Of a DNA stretch of 64,000 nt, positions 11,364-21,739 are shown one piece after another. The notes under the pieces were generated by a model that worked only from the letters and a program-made list of their open reading frames with translations, ran no database searches and was not told the origin of the DNA. The stretch spans positions 682,001-746,000 of the forward strand of contig BROI01000005.1 of assembly GCA_027923505.1 (NCBI GenBank). The letters are read 5' to 3'. The stretch is from Mayamaea pseudoterrestris (lineage: Eukaryota > Bacillariophyta > Bacillariophyceae > Sellaphorales > Sellaphoraceae). The number at the start of each line of letters is the position of its first letter. Within the stretch, counting starts at the first letter, position 1. The position numbers were made by a program, and so were the translations under genes.

Positions 11364-14300
11364 ATGTTCATCCTCGCCCTTTGCACCCTCGCCCTTGCGC
11401 TTCTCTTTACTCCCAATGTATTGGGAGTCGAGTATGAAACAAAGTCAAATCTCGAAGCGCTGGACGGGCGCGCCTCGCGTTTCGCCTCGGAGTTTACCGA
11501 CTCGCCCGTCGTCAAGACGAATCCGTTTGCCGCCTTGAACGAGCAGTGCCAGCATGACTGCGTCCATGAAACCGACCCGACGACGCGCAAGCTTCTTGAT
11601 CCATTGTCGAGCTCCTGTCCTCAGTGCGGTCCCAAGTACGAGAATCAGCATTGCAACAGTTGCTGCGACGAGGGCGCCAGCTCCCTGCATCTTCGGTGAG
11701 TGCTGCTGCAATGCATTACGTTCCCGGGTTTGCTTGGCAAAGCTCGCGTCTCTGCTTTGCAGTCAATTTGAGCGACTGTAATTGGCAGCCTTAGATTGCG
11801 CATTGTTGATTTGCTCGGAATTGCGTCTTTTATTGCGTCGTCGCGTTACGGCTCCTTGGTCCCGCGTGCATGATCGCTGATCGTTCGCTCGTTCCGCCAT
11901 TATGCACTCACTCCATGTCATTCTTCACCGCATCTTTTGCAGCGTTCACGGATGCGACAACAAGGTTACTTTCTCGTCCTCCGAGGAAGCATCCTCCGAC
12001 TGCGGCATTGTCGATTTCGACATGGCGGACATTCGCTTCCTCGACTGCGACTGCTACGACGCCTTGGTGGAAGGCGAGCTTGGTTTGACAGAGGCGGCGA
12101 CGACTTGCGAGCTCCACAAATCCATGGTCCTTGCAGCTTCCAAGTCCTACGGAGATGCATACGATCTCTGTCTCGTTTCCGTTTCAGTCGGCGCCAATGG
12201 AACTGCAGCTGCAAATTTTACCAAGCCGCTCCCTCCGGTCCTTGGCATCACACAAGCTGGCCAGGATGATCACAAGCCGCTTCGTACCTACATGGACACG
12301 ACCTGCACCGCGCTCGACTCGACGATGCCGATTGTCTTGCCGCTCTTTCCAGGATACGGCAAGTACTCGGGATCATGCGCCAATGCAAGCTATATCGACT
12401 TGCACTATGCTGGAAATGCACCGATTCCATCTGATATTGATCATGTTGACGGTGTTCCTTCACAAGGCGCTTTCTGGATCGAGTTTCGCGATGGAACAAG
12501 CACTGGATTTTGGCCCGTCGACAAGGAGCGAGTGTTCTTTAACCCATCCTTTGCACAATGCGCATGCATTGACTGTGACGTTCACGACGAAGTGAAAGGG
12601 CATCCGTGGACAATGTCTCCGTCTCATGCGGTTTCCATGTCAAATACTTCTCTGCACCCGACTCGCGTCGCTCTGATTGATTATGCGCCTGTAAAGCAGC
12701 AGCCGATTTATGCATTCACAGCCGAGCCATCGTCAGTATGGGGGCCGTCTCCACCTACCGCCAACAGCTTGGTGTCTTCGACCAAAGAGCCAAGTTTCGC
12801 GCCGACTCGCGTCGCTTCCAACAACAAGTCACCGACTGGACGACCGGTATTCGCAAGCACAAAAGAGCCCACTTCTGTTCCTCTTTCGCCGCCGACGGCT
12901 CCTCCGACGAAACGACCGACCACGCAATTTCCGACTGGATTGCGAACATCGGTGCCTACGTCTCCAATCGAGAATCTGACCTTGCTTCCTACCGCCGAAG
13001 ACACCAGCTTGCTAACTGCCCCAACAATGATGCCAGACTGCCATCACGACCACTCGAAACCACCAACCGTCCCGCCAACAGCAGAAGTTACCCCGCAAGG
13101 TCCCTCCGCGCTCATCAAGTCGGTCCGGCCGACAACGACGCCGACGCCCGCATATTCATCGACGAAGCAGCCTACGGCGTGGCCGACGGAGGTACCAACG
13201 CTTCCCATTGAAATCAATCCGACAAATGCCCCCATACACAGATCGACGAAACGCCCTGTACGCCCAACACGATTACCATCTGCCTATCCAGTCACATTGA
13301 CCCCGAGCATATCTCCCACAAGTCACCCTACTCGCTGGCCTACTTCATCACCAACTACGAATCCAGTAACAGGGCCACCATCAGCCTCTCCAGTGACTTC
13401 GACCCCGAGCGCATCTCCCACGAGTCACCCTACTCACTGGCCAACTTCGTTACCAACAGTTGTACCGACTCTCCCTATCGAGACCACAGAGCCAAGCTCG
13501 TCGCCAACCTTCGGCCCAACTACAAAGCCAACAGGGCCACCATCGTTCCCTCCAGTCACTTTGACGCCGAGCGCATCTCCAACAAATCACCCTACTCGCT
13601 GGCCTACTACATCACCGACAGCAAAGCCAACAGGGCCACCATCGTTCCCTCCAGTCACTTTGACGCCAAGTGCTTCTCCTACAGATCACCCTACCCGCTG
13701 GCCGACTGCATCACCGACAGCAAAGCTAACGGGGCCACCATCGTCTTCTCCAGTGACTTTGAAGCCAAGCGCATCTCCAACAGATCACCCCACTAAATGG
13801 CCAACTCCATTACCAACTGCCGAGCCAACTGGGCCACCATCTGCCTCTCCAACCACTTTGACGCCTAGCGCATCTCCAACGGGTCACCCTACTCGCTCAC
13901 CTACTTCACCGCCAACGCGCCATCCAACTGCCATGCCTTCGATGTCAAGTAGCGGTCCTTCGCAATTTCCAAGTGACGTGCCGACGAAGATTCCAAGTCC
14001 TCGCCCAACCAAGATGCCGAGCAAGGTACCAACAAAGTTTCCAAGTCGTCCTCCCACCAAGTATCCGAGCAAGTTACCGACGACATATCCGAGTCGTCGC
14101 CCAACGAAGGTTCCGACAAAGTTGCCGAGTCGTCGCCCAACCAAGTTGCCGACCAAGGTACCAACAATGGTTCCAAGTCGCCCTCCCACCAAGTCGCCGA
14201 GCAATGCACCGACGACATTTCCGAGTCGTCGCCCAACGAAACTTCCGACAAAGTTGCCAAGTCATCGCCCAACCAAGTTGCCGACAACGGTTGCTCCGAC

Positions 14301-15097
14301 TAGCCTTGCTCCGCAGACGTTTCCACCCACAGCAGAGACTACTGCATTTGTACCTGGAACGCCACAGCCTTCGCAGAACAGTTGTTCGTGCGTATGCCCA
14401 GCTCCTGGAACGTCGTCCGCGCCCACTTTCAAGGGATCTGAAGTTCCAGCCGCTCCAACCCTTGATCTTGACACCATTGTCCCGACGGCCATCCCGTCTG
14501 CCGCAGACTCTGAGAACATTGACAATGCACCTGTTTCGTCTTGGCCGACTGCCCGTCCGGGAAAGGTGAGTATCGATGCTGCCAGTTTAAATGCTTAATA
14601 AGTACATCCTTCCACTAATAATTATCCCCATATGTTTCGTTTTGTCACAGAAATCTGCTGTCCCTACCCTGGCGATGGTCACGCCCAAACCGACTGTCGC
14701 GCGCAAGACTTCTTCGCCCTCCAAGTCAACCTCAAACACTGGAAGTCCTACGAAAGGGCAAGTGCTGACGAAGAGTCCCACCAAAATTCCAAGCGTCCAG
14801 GCGACGTTCAAGCCCTCCAGTGCCGGTACTGTCGACTGCCCGGACTTTACGCAGACTGCGTGCTACGCGTATGCCTCCACCAAGTGCTCCTTGATCGATT
14901 CTGGAGGCGTCTTTCCGCCGCCGGCTTGCATTGTGCCTGGACATGAACGCGCGCTCACGGCTGCTAGTGCCGGCGCTGACAACGATTTGGCGCTCGACCT
15001 CCTTGACTTGTTGCGCAGCGGCGTCATTTCGAAGGAGTGGGTGCAGACCGAGAAGCTCCGTCACCAGGCGAAGCTTGATGCGCTTCTGACGGCTTGA
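11364..15097 (+). CDS. Secreted Pro/Thr-rich repeat protein (mucin-like), 3 exons
   Basis: Exons 11364-11695, 11943-14565 and 14651-15097 join in phase to 1133 residues. Introns 11696-11942 and 14566-14650 are GTGAGT...CAG. The N-terminus MFILALCTLALALLFTPNVLG is a signal peptide. Residues ~45-300 are Cys-rich (CQHDCVHE, CPQCGPKYENQHCNSCCDEG, DCDCYDA, CACIDCDVHDE), suggesting a disulfide-bonded extracellular domain. Residues ~300-900 are a Pro/Thr/Ser stalk with two repeat classes (listed separately), likely heavily O-glycosylated. A short Cys-containing C-terminal domain follows (DCPDFTQTACYAYASTKC) with a helical tail. There is no membrane anchor. Similar PT-rich proteins are common in stramenopiles and may act in the cell wall or adhesion; that role is inference. 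Confidence 0.8.
13290..13915 (+). repeat. 99-bp (33-residue) coding tandem repeats
   Basis: About five to six imperfect units of the pattern TGPPS-PPVTLTPSASPT, then -HPTRWPT-SPTAKP. The phrase GTCACTTTGACGCC occurs at 13555 and 13654, exactly 99 bp apart. Units are diverged by point changes, with one longer spacer containing PIETTEPSSSPTFGP. The conserved His-Pro-Thr-Arg-Trp core is unusual for a plain PT stalk. Confidence 0.8.
13930..14292 (+). repeat. Second coding repeat class, PS-PTK basic Pro/Thr repeats
   Basis: Short units of PSRRPTK-P / TKLPTK-P (roughly 8-12 residues) alternate with PSRPPTK-PS. They form a strongly basic Pro/Thr/Arg/Lys segment directly after the neutral 33-residue repeats. 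At DNA level CCGAGTCGTCGCCCAAC and CCAAGTCGTCCTCCCACC variants recur. The basic charge could help it bind acidic polysaccharide or mineral; this is inference. Confidence 0.75.
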
Positions 15098-15429
15098 GAA
15101 ACGACCGCCGGCATTGTTTGTTTGTATAAACTGATTTGCGAAAGTTTGTGACTTTGGTTCTTGAACGCTGGCCACATTTTGATGATGGCCAAACTTTATA
15201 CTTACTGTTAGTCACAGCTTTTTTTCGCATTTGCGGTTTCTATGTTATGGATATGTAGAATTTAAGGAAACTGCTTAGATGAACAGGATAAGGCAAGCTT
15301 GTGATAGCGACCAATGCATTCGTCAGTTCCCGCGGCAAATTTGAAAACGCTGCGACGAGCCTCAGATAACGCTGCGACACTTTTTAGAATCGGACGAGAC
15401 GATCCGACGATGCATTCTACCATGATCTG
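15098..15429. other. Intergenic 332 bp with paired AACGCTGCGAC motif
   Basis: No gene is seen. AACGCTGCGAC occurs twice, at 15346-15356 and 15368-15378, 22 bp apart and 52-84 bp upstream of the protease ATG at 15430. It resembles the ACCGCTRCGAC motif of other promoters in the window. Confidence 0.4.
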
Positions 15430-18400
15430 ATGATGGCCATGCGTTGCCTGCGAGCCAGACGCAAATACTTGCTACACTTCATCGTATCCATATTCTGTGC
15501 ATTATCGAGTTTGACAGCTTGGAGTGAAGGAAGAAAATTTGACACTAGAAAATCAGAACGGCAAAAGCAACGGCCATCAACTCGACTTTTCCGCTTTGAC
15601 TTGCATCCATCATCCGCTCAAGTTGAACTAAAACGACGCGAAAAACGTCGACGACGTCTATCCACCAATAATTATTCCGCCAATGCCATTGAATATCCAT
15701 CGGACTGGTTTCTCGCCGAGCAAAATGCCGTTTACGCCACCATTCCTGATTCGCGTGATCCAAACCATCGACATAATCGGCACCTTTTGCAATTTCATCA
15801 ATGGCGGCATTTGAGTCGTTACGAAATTGCGTATCGAAGGCAAGCGAATATAACTCTTGATTTAGATTGGAATGGAACCTATGAATACAGCTCGTCGTTT
15901 TCGTCATGGCGAAACTTGACGGAAAGTACTACGGCAGAATCTGAAGCAACATTAATAGCAGCAGCATCCGACACTGCAGTAACAGCAAGTACGACTCCAC
16001 ATGGCAATGGATTTGCCTTTGACAATTACCAAGCCGTGCCGCTCAGTCAAGGCTACGGAACGCACTTTGCCAACATTTGGGTCGGCAGTCCAACGCCCCA
16101 GCGCAAGACGGTCATTGTGGATACGGGGAGTCACTACACGGCCTTTCCGTGCTCGGGTTGCGTCAATTGGTGCGTGTCGTGAGTAATGAAGACATATGAA
16201 TTAAATCTTGTTGTTTGCATGATTGTGCTCAATACATTTTCGTTCGACAAAATATCACTCACCCCACGTTGCGTCATATTATTCAAAACAGCGGTCGCCC
16301 GCACCACACGGATCCATACTTTAACCCACGCAAGTCCAAAAGCTTTCGCTTGCTGCAGTGCGACGAATGTCGCGACGGAGTCATGTGCGACAATGGGCAG
16401 TGTCGGTTCAGTCAATCCTACACGGAGGGAAGCAGCTGGGAGGCGGTGCAGGTGGAGGATCGCTTCTACTGCGGCGGCACCGACGTGTTGGATAGCGTCG
16501 ATCCGAACGACTCCAACTATGCGATTGAGTTCATGTTTGGATGTCAAACGGCCATGACCGGTTTGTTCATTACGCAACTGGCGGATGGCATCATGGGCTT
16601 GAGTCAGCATCAGGCAACCTTGGTCAAGAACTTGTACGACAAGCGACTCATTGAAAATAATTTGTTCGCCATGTGTTATCGACGCGAACTTGGAACGAGC
16701 AAGCGAGGTGTCACGGCCGGAAGTATGACAATTGGTGGCTTTTCAAGTAGTTTGGACACGAGTCCGATGATTTATGCCAAGAACATGGCCAGCGTTGGTT
16801 GGTTTACAGTTTACGTGAAAAATATTTACGTTCGATCGGGCGGCGGACAATCGGCGCTCAGCAATGATCCAAACCACAAGACCATTCGCGTTCATATTGA
16901 CCCAGCTGCGTTGAATAGTGGAAAGGGAGTGATTGTCGATTCTGGCACGACGGACACGTATTTGAACGTGAAGGTTTCGCGCGAGTTTAGCCGCGCCTGG
17001 AAGGCTGCGACGGGAGCTCAGTACACGCACTCGCCCATCAAGCTTTCCAAGGAGGAGCTGCTCCGCCTTCCAACTATTCTTGTGCAATGCCATGCCTATT
17101 CGCAGCGCGACGATCCATCCGTCGATGATCACGATTCTATACCTGGTTACGTTGGCAAGCTTGACCCCAAGAACAAGAATGATTTGCTCATCGCCATTCC
17201 AGCCACCTCCTATATGGACTACTCGCCAGTGACAAAACTATACACGAGCCGCGTATATTTCACCGAAACTGCAGGTGGAGTGCTTGGGTCGAATGCTATG
17301 CAGGGACACAATGTTGTGTTTGACTGGGGCAATGGTCGCGTCGGTTTCGCGGAAAGCTCGTGCACCTACGATAAGAAGGACGTTCCTCCGCCAGTGCTGG
17401 ATACAGGATATTCGTCCGACTGTCTCGTTGGTGATCCAATATTGACACAGACTTGCCTCGACACGGTGGATCAAGTGTTATGCAGATATCACCCAAACAA
17501 TATTGCGCTATTGGGGACGGAAGTATGGACTGCAGTGGTTGAAAGCGCAGGATCAGAAACAGGATCAACATGCATAGAGTCAATCAAAGGAATAACAAAT
17601 GCTGAAGTTTTGGACACACCTGTTGTTCAATGTAAAGGTGATGGGTTGTGCCAAGAAGAACGACCTTGTCAACTGAACTGCAAACAGCTCGACAAAGCTC
17701 TGAAAGTTAGACCCGTAAACGATGAAAGAAACGGCGATTCTGGCTGCGGTGATTCGTTTTGGAGCGCCTGTGATTATGGGTGTAAGCAATCGAGAGTCCA
17801 TTCGAGGCTGCACACTGATGGGATTTGTCATGAAGTTTTAAGGGAAACGAGGCCATGCCACATTGGAGCATGCGCTCGTTCGGATCCATGTCGTGTCCCC
17901 TTTCTGATCCATGCAGTCCTGGGCTTAAAGGGGGCTGATATTAATAAATGGTCACTTGGATCAGAAGACAGTTTGTCTATAGCACTTCGTCAGGCTTGTG
18001 AAAGAATAAGCAAGGGTGGCTCGTTGTTCGAAGAGGGAGATGTAAATATTCTGGCTGTGCTACCATGGAACCGCTACGAGGAAGCGTTATCGGCTACTTG
18101 GGCAGTGAATGACGATGCTGCGAAGAAGCAACCGCTCGTTGACGATGCGTTTGGAGTCAAGGTGGTGTTGGAAATCTCGATACACAATCCGCTTCCGAAA
18201 TCGGGCAACGTTTCGCTCACAGAGAACGTAGACGACGAGGGCCGAGGCAAATTGTCGTCTATCATGCGCAACTTCAATCTTCGTAAACCGAGGACAACGT
18301 GCAACAGCGACGACCTCTACAGTCTCGCTAAAAGAGCGCTTGAATTGCGAAAGGAAGTTCTGGCTCAAAAGAAATTCATTCCGATTTTGATCGAAGAGCT

Positions 18401-18971
18401 AAAGCGATCGGAGGGCCTGATGGATCCTGACTCAAGGTCGGAATTACTACTAGCAAACTACGAGTCACCATTTACGCTGCTCTATTACAGCGACGAACGT
18501 GTCATTTACAGCAAAATGTTGTCAGCTTGGTCCATCCGAACCGAAGTTGATAATGAGATCAACTACTTTGGTCCTCCCAAGCCCTTTTGGTTTCGAATTC
18601 TTACGTTCATTCACACGCTCGTCTTTGCCTTAATGTCCTTCATGTTGCTGACTACTGCCTGGAGCATCTTGCTTGCCTGCATCGACACGTTTACCGACGA
18701 TGCTCCTTCCCGGCCGAACAGGTTTTTGCATTTTTGGCGACGTCCGCGACTGCGCAATCCTATCCTTTCGTCTATCGACCGCGACGCGGCCGCGGGGCCT
18801 CAAGCGGAAGACAACAGTTTGAGAGCTCTGGTGGAAGTAGAACTGGCGATGCAATCTCCTCGGTACCACCGCGAAACAAGTGGTACATCTCCCAAGAAAC
18901 GTCGATCTACCCAAACGCTATTAAATTCGTCCACACCGACGAGTAGTCACGAAAAGGAGCGCCTATTATAA
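15430..18971 (+). CDS. Membrane-anchored pepsin-family aspartic protease with TSP1-like module
   Basis: Exons 15430-16178 and 16292-18971 join in phase (intron 16179-16291, 113 bp) to 1142 residues. An N-terminal hydrophobic segment (YLLHFIVSIFCALSSLTAWS) is a signal peptide. A basic pro-region follows to ~200. The pepsin-like domain has catalytic Asp231 in IVDTGSHYTAFPCSGC and Asp466 in VDSGTTDTYLN. The Cys-rich segment CDECRDGVMCDNGQCRFSQSYTEGSSWEA resembles plasmepsin V/BACE-like secretory proteases. Around residues 735-775, WSACDYGCKQSRVHSR...TRPCHIGAC fits a thrombospondin type 1 repeat. A transmembrane helix lies at ~1019-1048 (FIHTLVFALMSFMLLTTAWSILL), then a ~95-residue basic cytosolic tail. 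The join was fixed by the conserved HHTDPYFNP after the acceptor. Confidence 0.87.
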
Positions 18972-19239
18972 ATACTCCAGTAACCAGTATTATTTTGCTG
19001 TTAAAAGTTATTAAACTCCCCTCGCTATTTGCTCGCGCGGAAACGATTGTGTGTTTAAAACTTTGACAAAAGACGTTCGCTTCATCCTTTACGATTTGGT
19101 TGCATGGATATTATGTTGTCAGGGCGCCTCCAATTTTTCTCCACCTCCTCCTATGTTTCACATTACCCGTGAAGGTGGGCTAACTGAAAAGCCAAACCCA
19201 ACCAACCAGTCGCATGCAACAAAACAAAACGACGAATGT

Positions 19240-20415
19240 TCAACTTGACACATTCTGCAACACATCCCTCGTCCATTGAAAGACGGCAAAGGACAGGGCC
19301 GTTGCAACGGTACTCTTGTAGACTGCGGGTACCAAGCCCTTGTACAGCGCCAAGAAACCTTCGCGTCTATACATGGTGCGCATGCAATGGACCATGTTGC
19401 GGTAGCGAACGTTGCTGCGCGTCACTTGCAACGACGATGATTCGTTTTCCGAATATAGTAGTACGCTGAGCGCTTGGCCCTGCAGTCGTCGCTTGACGGT
19501 ATCGAGTGGATAGACTAATATCTTGCTCACGGCGCCGCTGATGCTTCCGGCGTAGGCACTGTTCATGAGGCGCCGGCTTCCGTGTCGCTGATCATGGTCG
19601 TCATTTGATAGTGGCATGGTCAAGTACTCGTAAATGGTAAAGTTGACGCCCATGTACGGAATGATTTGTACAATGGCAGGTCCAACGCCAGCGTAGAATC
19701 CTCGATAGCCCTGCTGTCGATGCAGGTGCTTGGCAAACTGCAGTAGACTGGAAGGCGGTGGAGACAAAGTCGCACGGGACTTGAATGTATATACATGCTC
19801 GCGCATTGCTTGTTGCTGCTGCTTGCCATCGTACCATGGATCAACGAGACTCGAAAAAGGCATGGCCGTAGACTGTGGCGTAGTCTCAAACTTGCCCCTG
19901 GCCGCAAAGGCCGTTCGACACACGTCAAATGGATACGTGGCGAGCGTGGCGCATGATCCCGCCGTGGCTCCGGAGACGAAGGTAACGACGGATTGTAGCG
20001 TATGCGTATTGTTGTTTGTACTGTTCGCATGTTCATTGGCATTTACCAGCTTGTGCAAGGCTTCCTTGGTGGCATTGTAGAGAGAAAATTGAACCGCCGA
20101 GTAGCTAATCCATAGGTACACGGCTGCCAGATTGCCGCGAAACAGGGCCGTCACGCCTCCCTCTTTTTCCATGATACTCCTCCACGTACTCAATATTGAT
20201 TCCGTGGCTTGCTTGCTACTGTTGGAATGGGAGACTGCCAATTGTCGCCGAATGCGCACCAAGTCGAGGGGCGCCGTCGCCATGCGACTCGACAAGCCAG
20301 CCACGCCGCCCGCCAAAGCGTTCTGCCAGGCGGGAAAGTTTCTGCTTGTTGATGCTGCATGCGACTGCGACTCGTCTACTATTTCGGAAGCAGCATTCGT
20401 CGCATCCTTGCTCAT
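19240..20415 (-). CDS. Mitochondrial carrier, thiamine-pyrophosphate-carrier type (SLC25A19-like)
   Basis: 391 residues, single exon. Six-helix mitochondrial inner-membrane carrier with three Px[DE]xx[KR] signatures: PLDLVRIR, PFDVCRTA and PLDTVKRR. The stretches VGPAIVQIIPYMGVNFTIYEYL and KILVYPLDTVKRRLQGQ, and the ending LYKGLVPAVYKSTVATALSFAVFQW, match the TPP carrier pattern. This would import thiamine pyrophosphate into mitochondria. Substrate is by family resemblance only; a nucleotide or CoA carrier is the alternative. The N-terminal ~28 residues are polar and precede the first repeat. The 3' end faces the protease gene 268 bp away. Confidence 0.82.
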   Translation of the reverse strand: MSKDATNAASEIVDESQSHAASTSRNFPAWQNALAGGVAGLSSRMATAPLDLVRIRRQLAVSHSNSSKQATESILSTWRSIMEKEGGVTALFRGNLAAVYLWISYSAVQFSLYNATKEALHKLVNANEHANSTNNNTHTLQSVVTFVSGATAGSCATLATYPFDVCRTAFAARGKFETTPQSTAMPFSSLVDPWYDGKQQQQAMREHVYTFKSRATLSPPPSSLLQFAKHLHRQQGYRGFYAGVGPAIVQIIPYMGVNFTIYEYLTMPLSNDDHDQRHGSRRLMNSAYAGSISGAVSKILVYPLDTVKRRLQGQALSVLLYSENESSSLQVTRSNVRYRNMVHCMRTMYRREGFLALYKGLVPAVYKSTVATALSFAVFQWTRDVLQNVSS

Positions 20416-20633
20416 TATTTTTTGGAAAATGATCCTCCGATGCGCGAGTCGCCAGCAGCCTCAGCAGAAGGATCTCAAGTTCAAGATTTAAAAATTCAGA
20501 CTTGTTGGCGCCGTTAATGAATAACGATTTTTTAAAAAATATTTGCTGACTGCTACAGTTCGAAATGTTGTAGGATGAGCGTCGTGAATCCCATGGTGCA
20601 AAATGGTGGCGAGGGCGTGGACGTCGATTTGAT

Positions 20634-20756
20634 GACTCGCACCGGTGCTCATTTGAATCGCACGCCAGCCATGTTTACACTACGGTATGAGTCATAGTTG
20701 CAAAAGGGAAAGCGTACCGTACGTCACGAATCGACCATGACGAAACACATCACACT
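20634..20756 (+). repeat. Duplicated upstream block, copy A
   Basis: About 120 bp closely matching 23231-23344. Shared anchors include TCGCACCGGT, AATCGCACGC, GTCATAGT, ACGTCAC and TCGACCATGACGAAA. It ends 78 bp before the ATG of the plastid protein gene at 20835. It contains an ACGTCA core (20721-20726) and the TCGCACCGGT motif (20637-20646). A 40-codon ATG frame (20575-20697) overlaps it. Confidence 0.75.
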
Positions 20757-20834
20757 TGTTGCAACAACCATCAACCATGAGGACTACTGTATTACTATAT
20801 ATACATAATACTGAACTACAGCAATCCTAAAATA

Positions 20835-21590
20835 ATGCCTCGAATAGCCGCTCGTCTGACTGTCACGCTACTGCTCCCACTTTGTCGGCTCGCAGACGCG
20901 TTCGTTCCATTCACGCCGCACGTGATGAACAGCAAAAACATTATTTCGACAAGATCATTTACAAATCAGATATACGCTCAGCAGCAACAATCCAATAATC
21001 ATGACAATGCCACAAAATCATTTGATACATTTTTCAATCGCTTCATTGCTCCGCAACTGGATGATCCGTTTCTTCCATTGGCGGACGTTGGCGTGGCCCA
21101 GATTGTCGCTCCGTCGCTCCAAGTATTTTGGTTGACCGTCAATCATGCTCCGACACCGTCGTGGCTGACACCCATAGTGTTTGGAAGCGGCAGTTTGTAT
21201 TCGAGTAATATGAGGGGGTCACTTTTGGCGCCAACCTTGATCCACGGAGCCGCCTTGGCGCTGTGCTGGATTCTGGGGGCTCTGGCGGCGAAAGCCTACG
21301 AAGCGGACGCATTGAGACCATTAGCAGCAGCAAATGGCAAGATGAGTTACAATACAGTCTTCATGCGAACCATTCAAGCTGGCTGCTTTGGTACAGGCTT
21401 GCTGATACTTGCGACGCAACTCGACTTGCTGTTGGAGTTTCATCGCTGGGTGCAGCCTGGTGAGTCGGATGAAATTGATCTTCGACTATTGACGGCGCTC
21501 GTCGAGCTCATTAATGACGTATTCTTTGAGGCAGTGACGTTGATATCGTGGAGGCTATTCGTCGCCAAACAGAATGCGCAGCTACCATGA
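20835..21590 (+). CDS. Plastid-targeted membrane protein of unknown function
   Basis: 251 residues. The N-terminus MPRIAARLTVTLLLPLCRLADAF is a signal peptide with LADA-F at the predicted cleavage site, then a Ser/Asn/Gln-rich stretch: a complex-plastid bipartite presequence. The mature part begins FDTFFNRFIAPQLDDPFLPLADVG and contains about three hydrophobic helices (~140-165, ~178-202, ~225-245). I do not recognise the family. An alternative upstream exon exists: the frame starting at 20575 ends CG before GTATGA (20685), and the CTACAG acceptor at 20821 would join it in phase to this ORF. That would put the signal peptide inside the protein, so I prefer the ATG at 20835. Confidence 0.75.
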   Translation: MPRIAARLTVTLLLPLCRLADAFVPFTPHVMNSKNIISTRSFTNQIYAQQQQSNNHDNATKSFDTFFNRFIAPQLDDPFLPLADVGVAQIVAPSLQVFWLTVNHAPTPSWLTPIVFGSGSLYSSNMRGSLLAPTLIHGAALALCWILGALAAKAYEADALRPLAAANGKMSYNTVFMRTIQAGCFGTGLLILATQLDLLLEFHRWVQPGESDEIDLRLLTALVELINDVFFEAVTLISWRLFVAKQNAQLP

Positions 21591-21739
21591 TGGTACATGA
21601 TTGGCAGAGATGCTTCATGGTTGTCAGTAGAATTGGTATTGAGCTTGGAGCAACGCAACTTGGAGCTCGTTTATGCGCATGGCACGATGTTACAATAGAT
21701 TTGATTATTAGAAAATATAGATCTACAAGTGATGAGACA

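Noticed and set aside
13884-14287. Long minus-strand frames (VGRRLGNFVGT-type) opposite the PT repeats
   Set aside because: Antisense shadow of the basic Pro/Thr repeats; regularity comes from the sense strand.
18067-18079. AACCGCTACGAGG in the protease gene as another copy of the promoter motif
   Set aside because: It is coding (NRYEE), lacks the final C, and is explained by codon choice.
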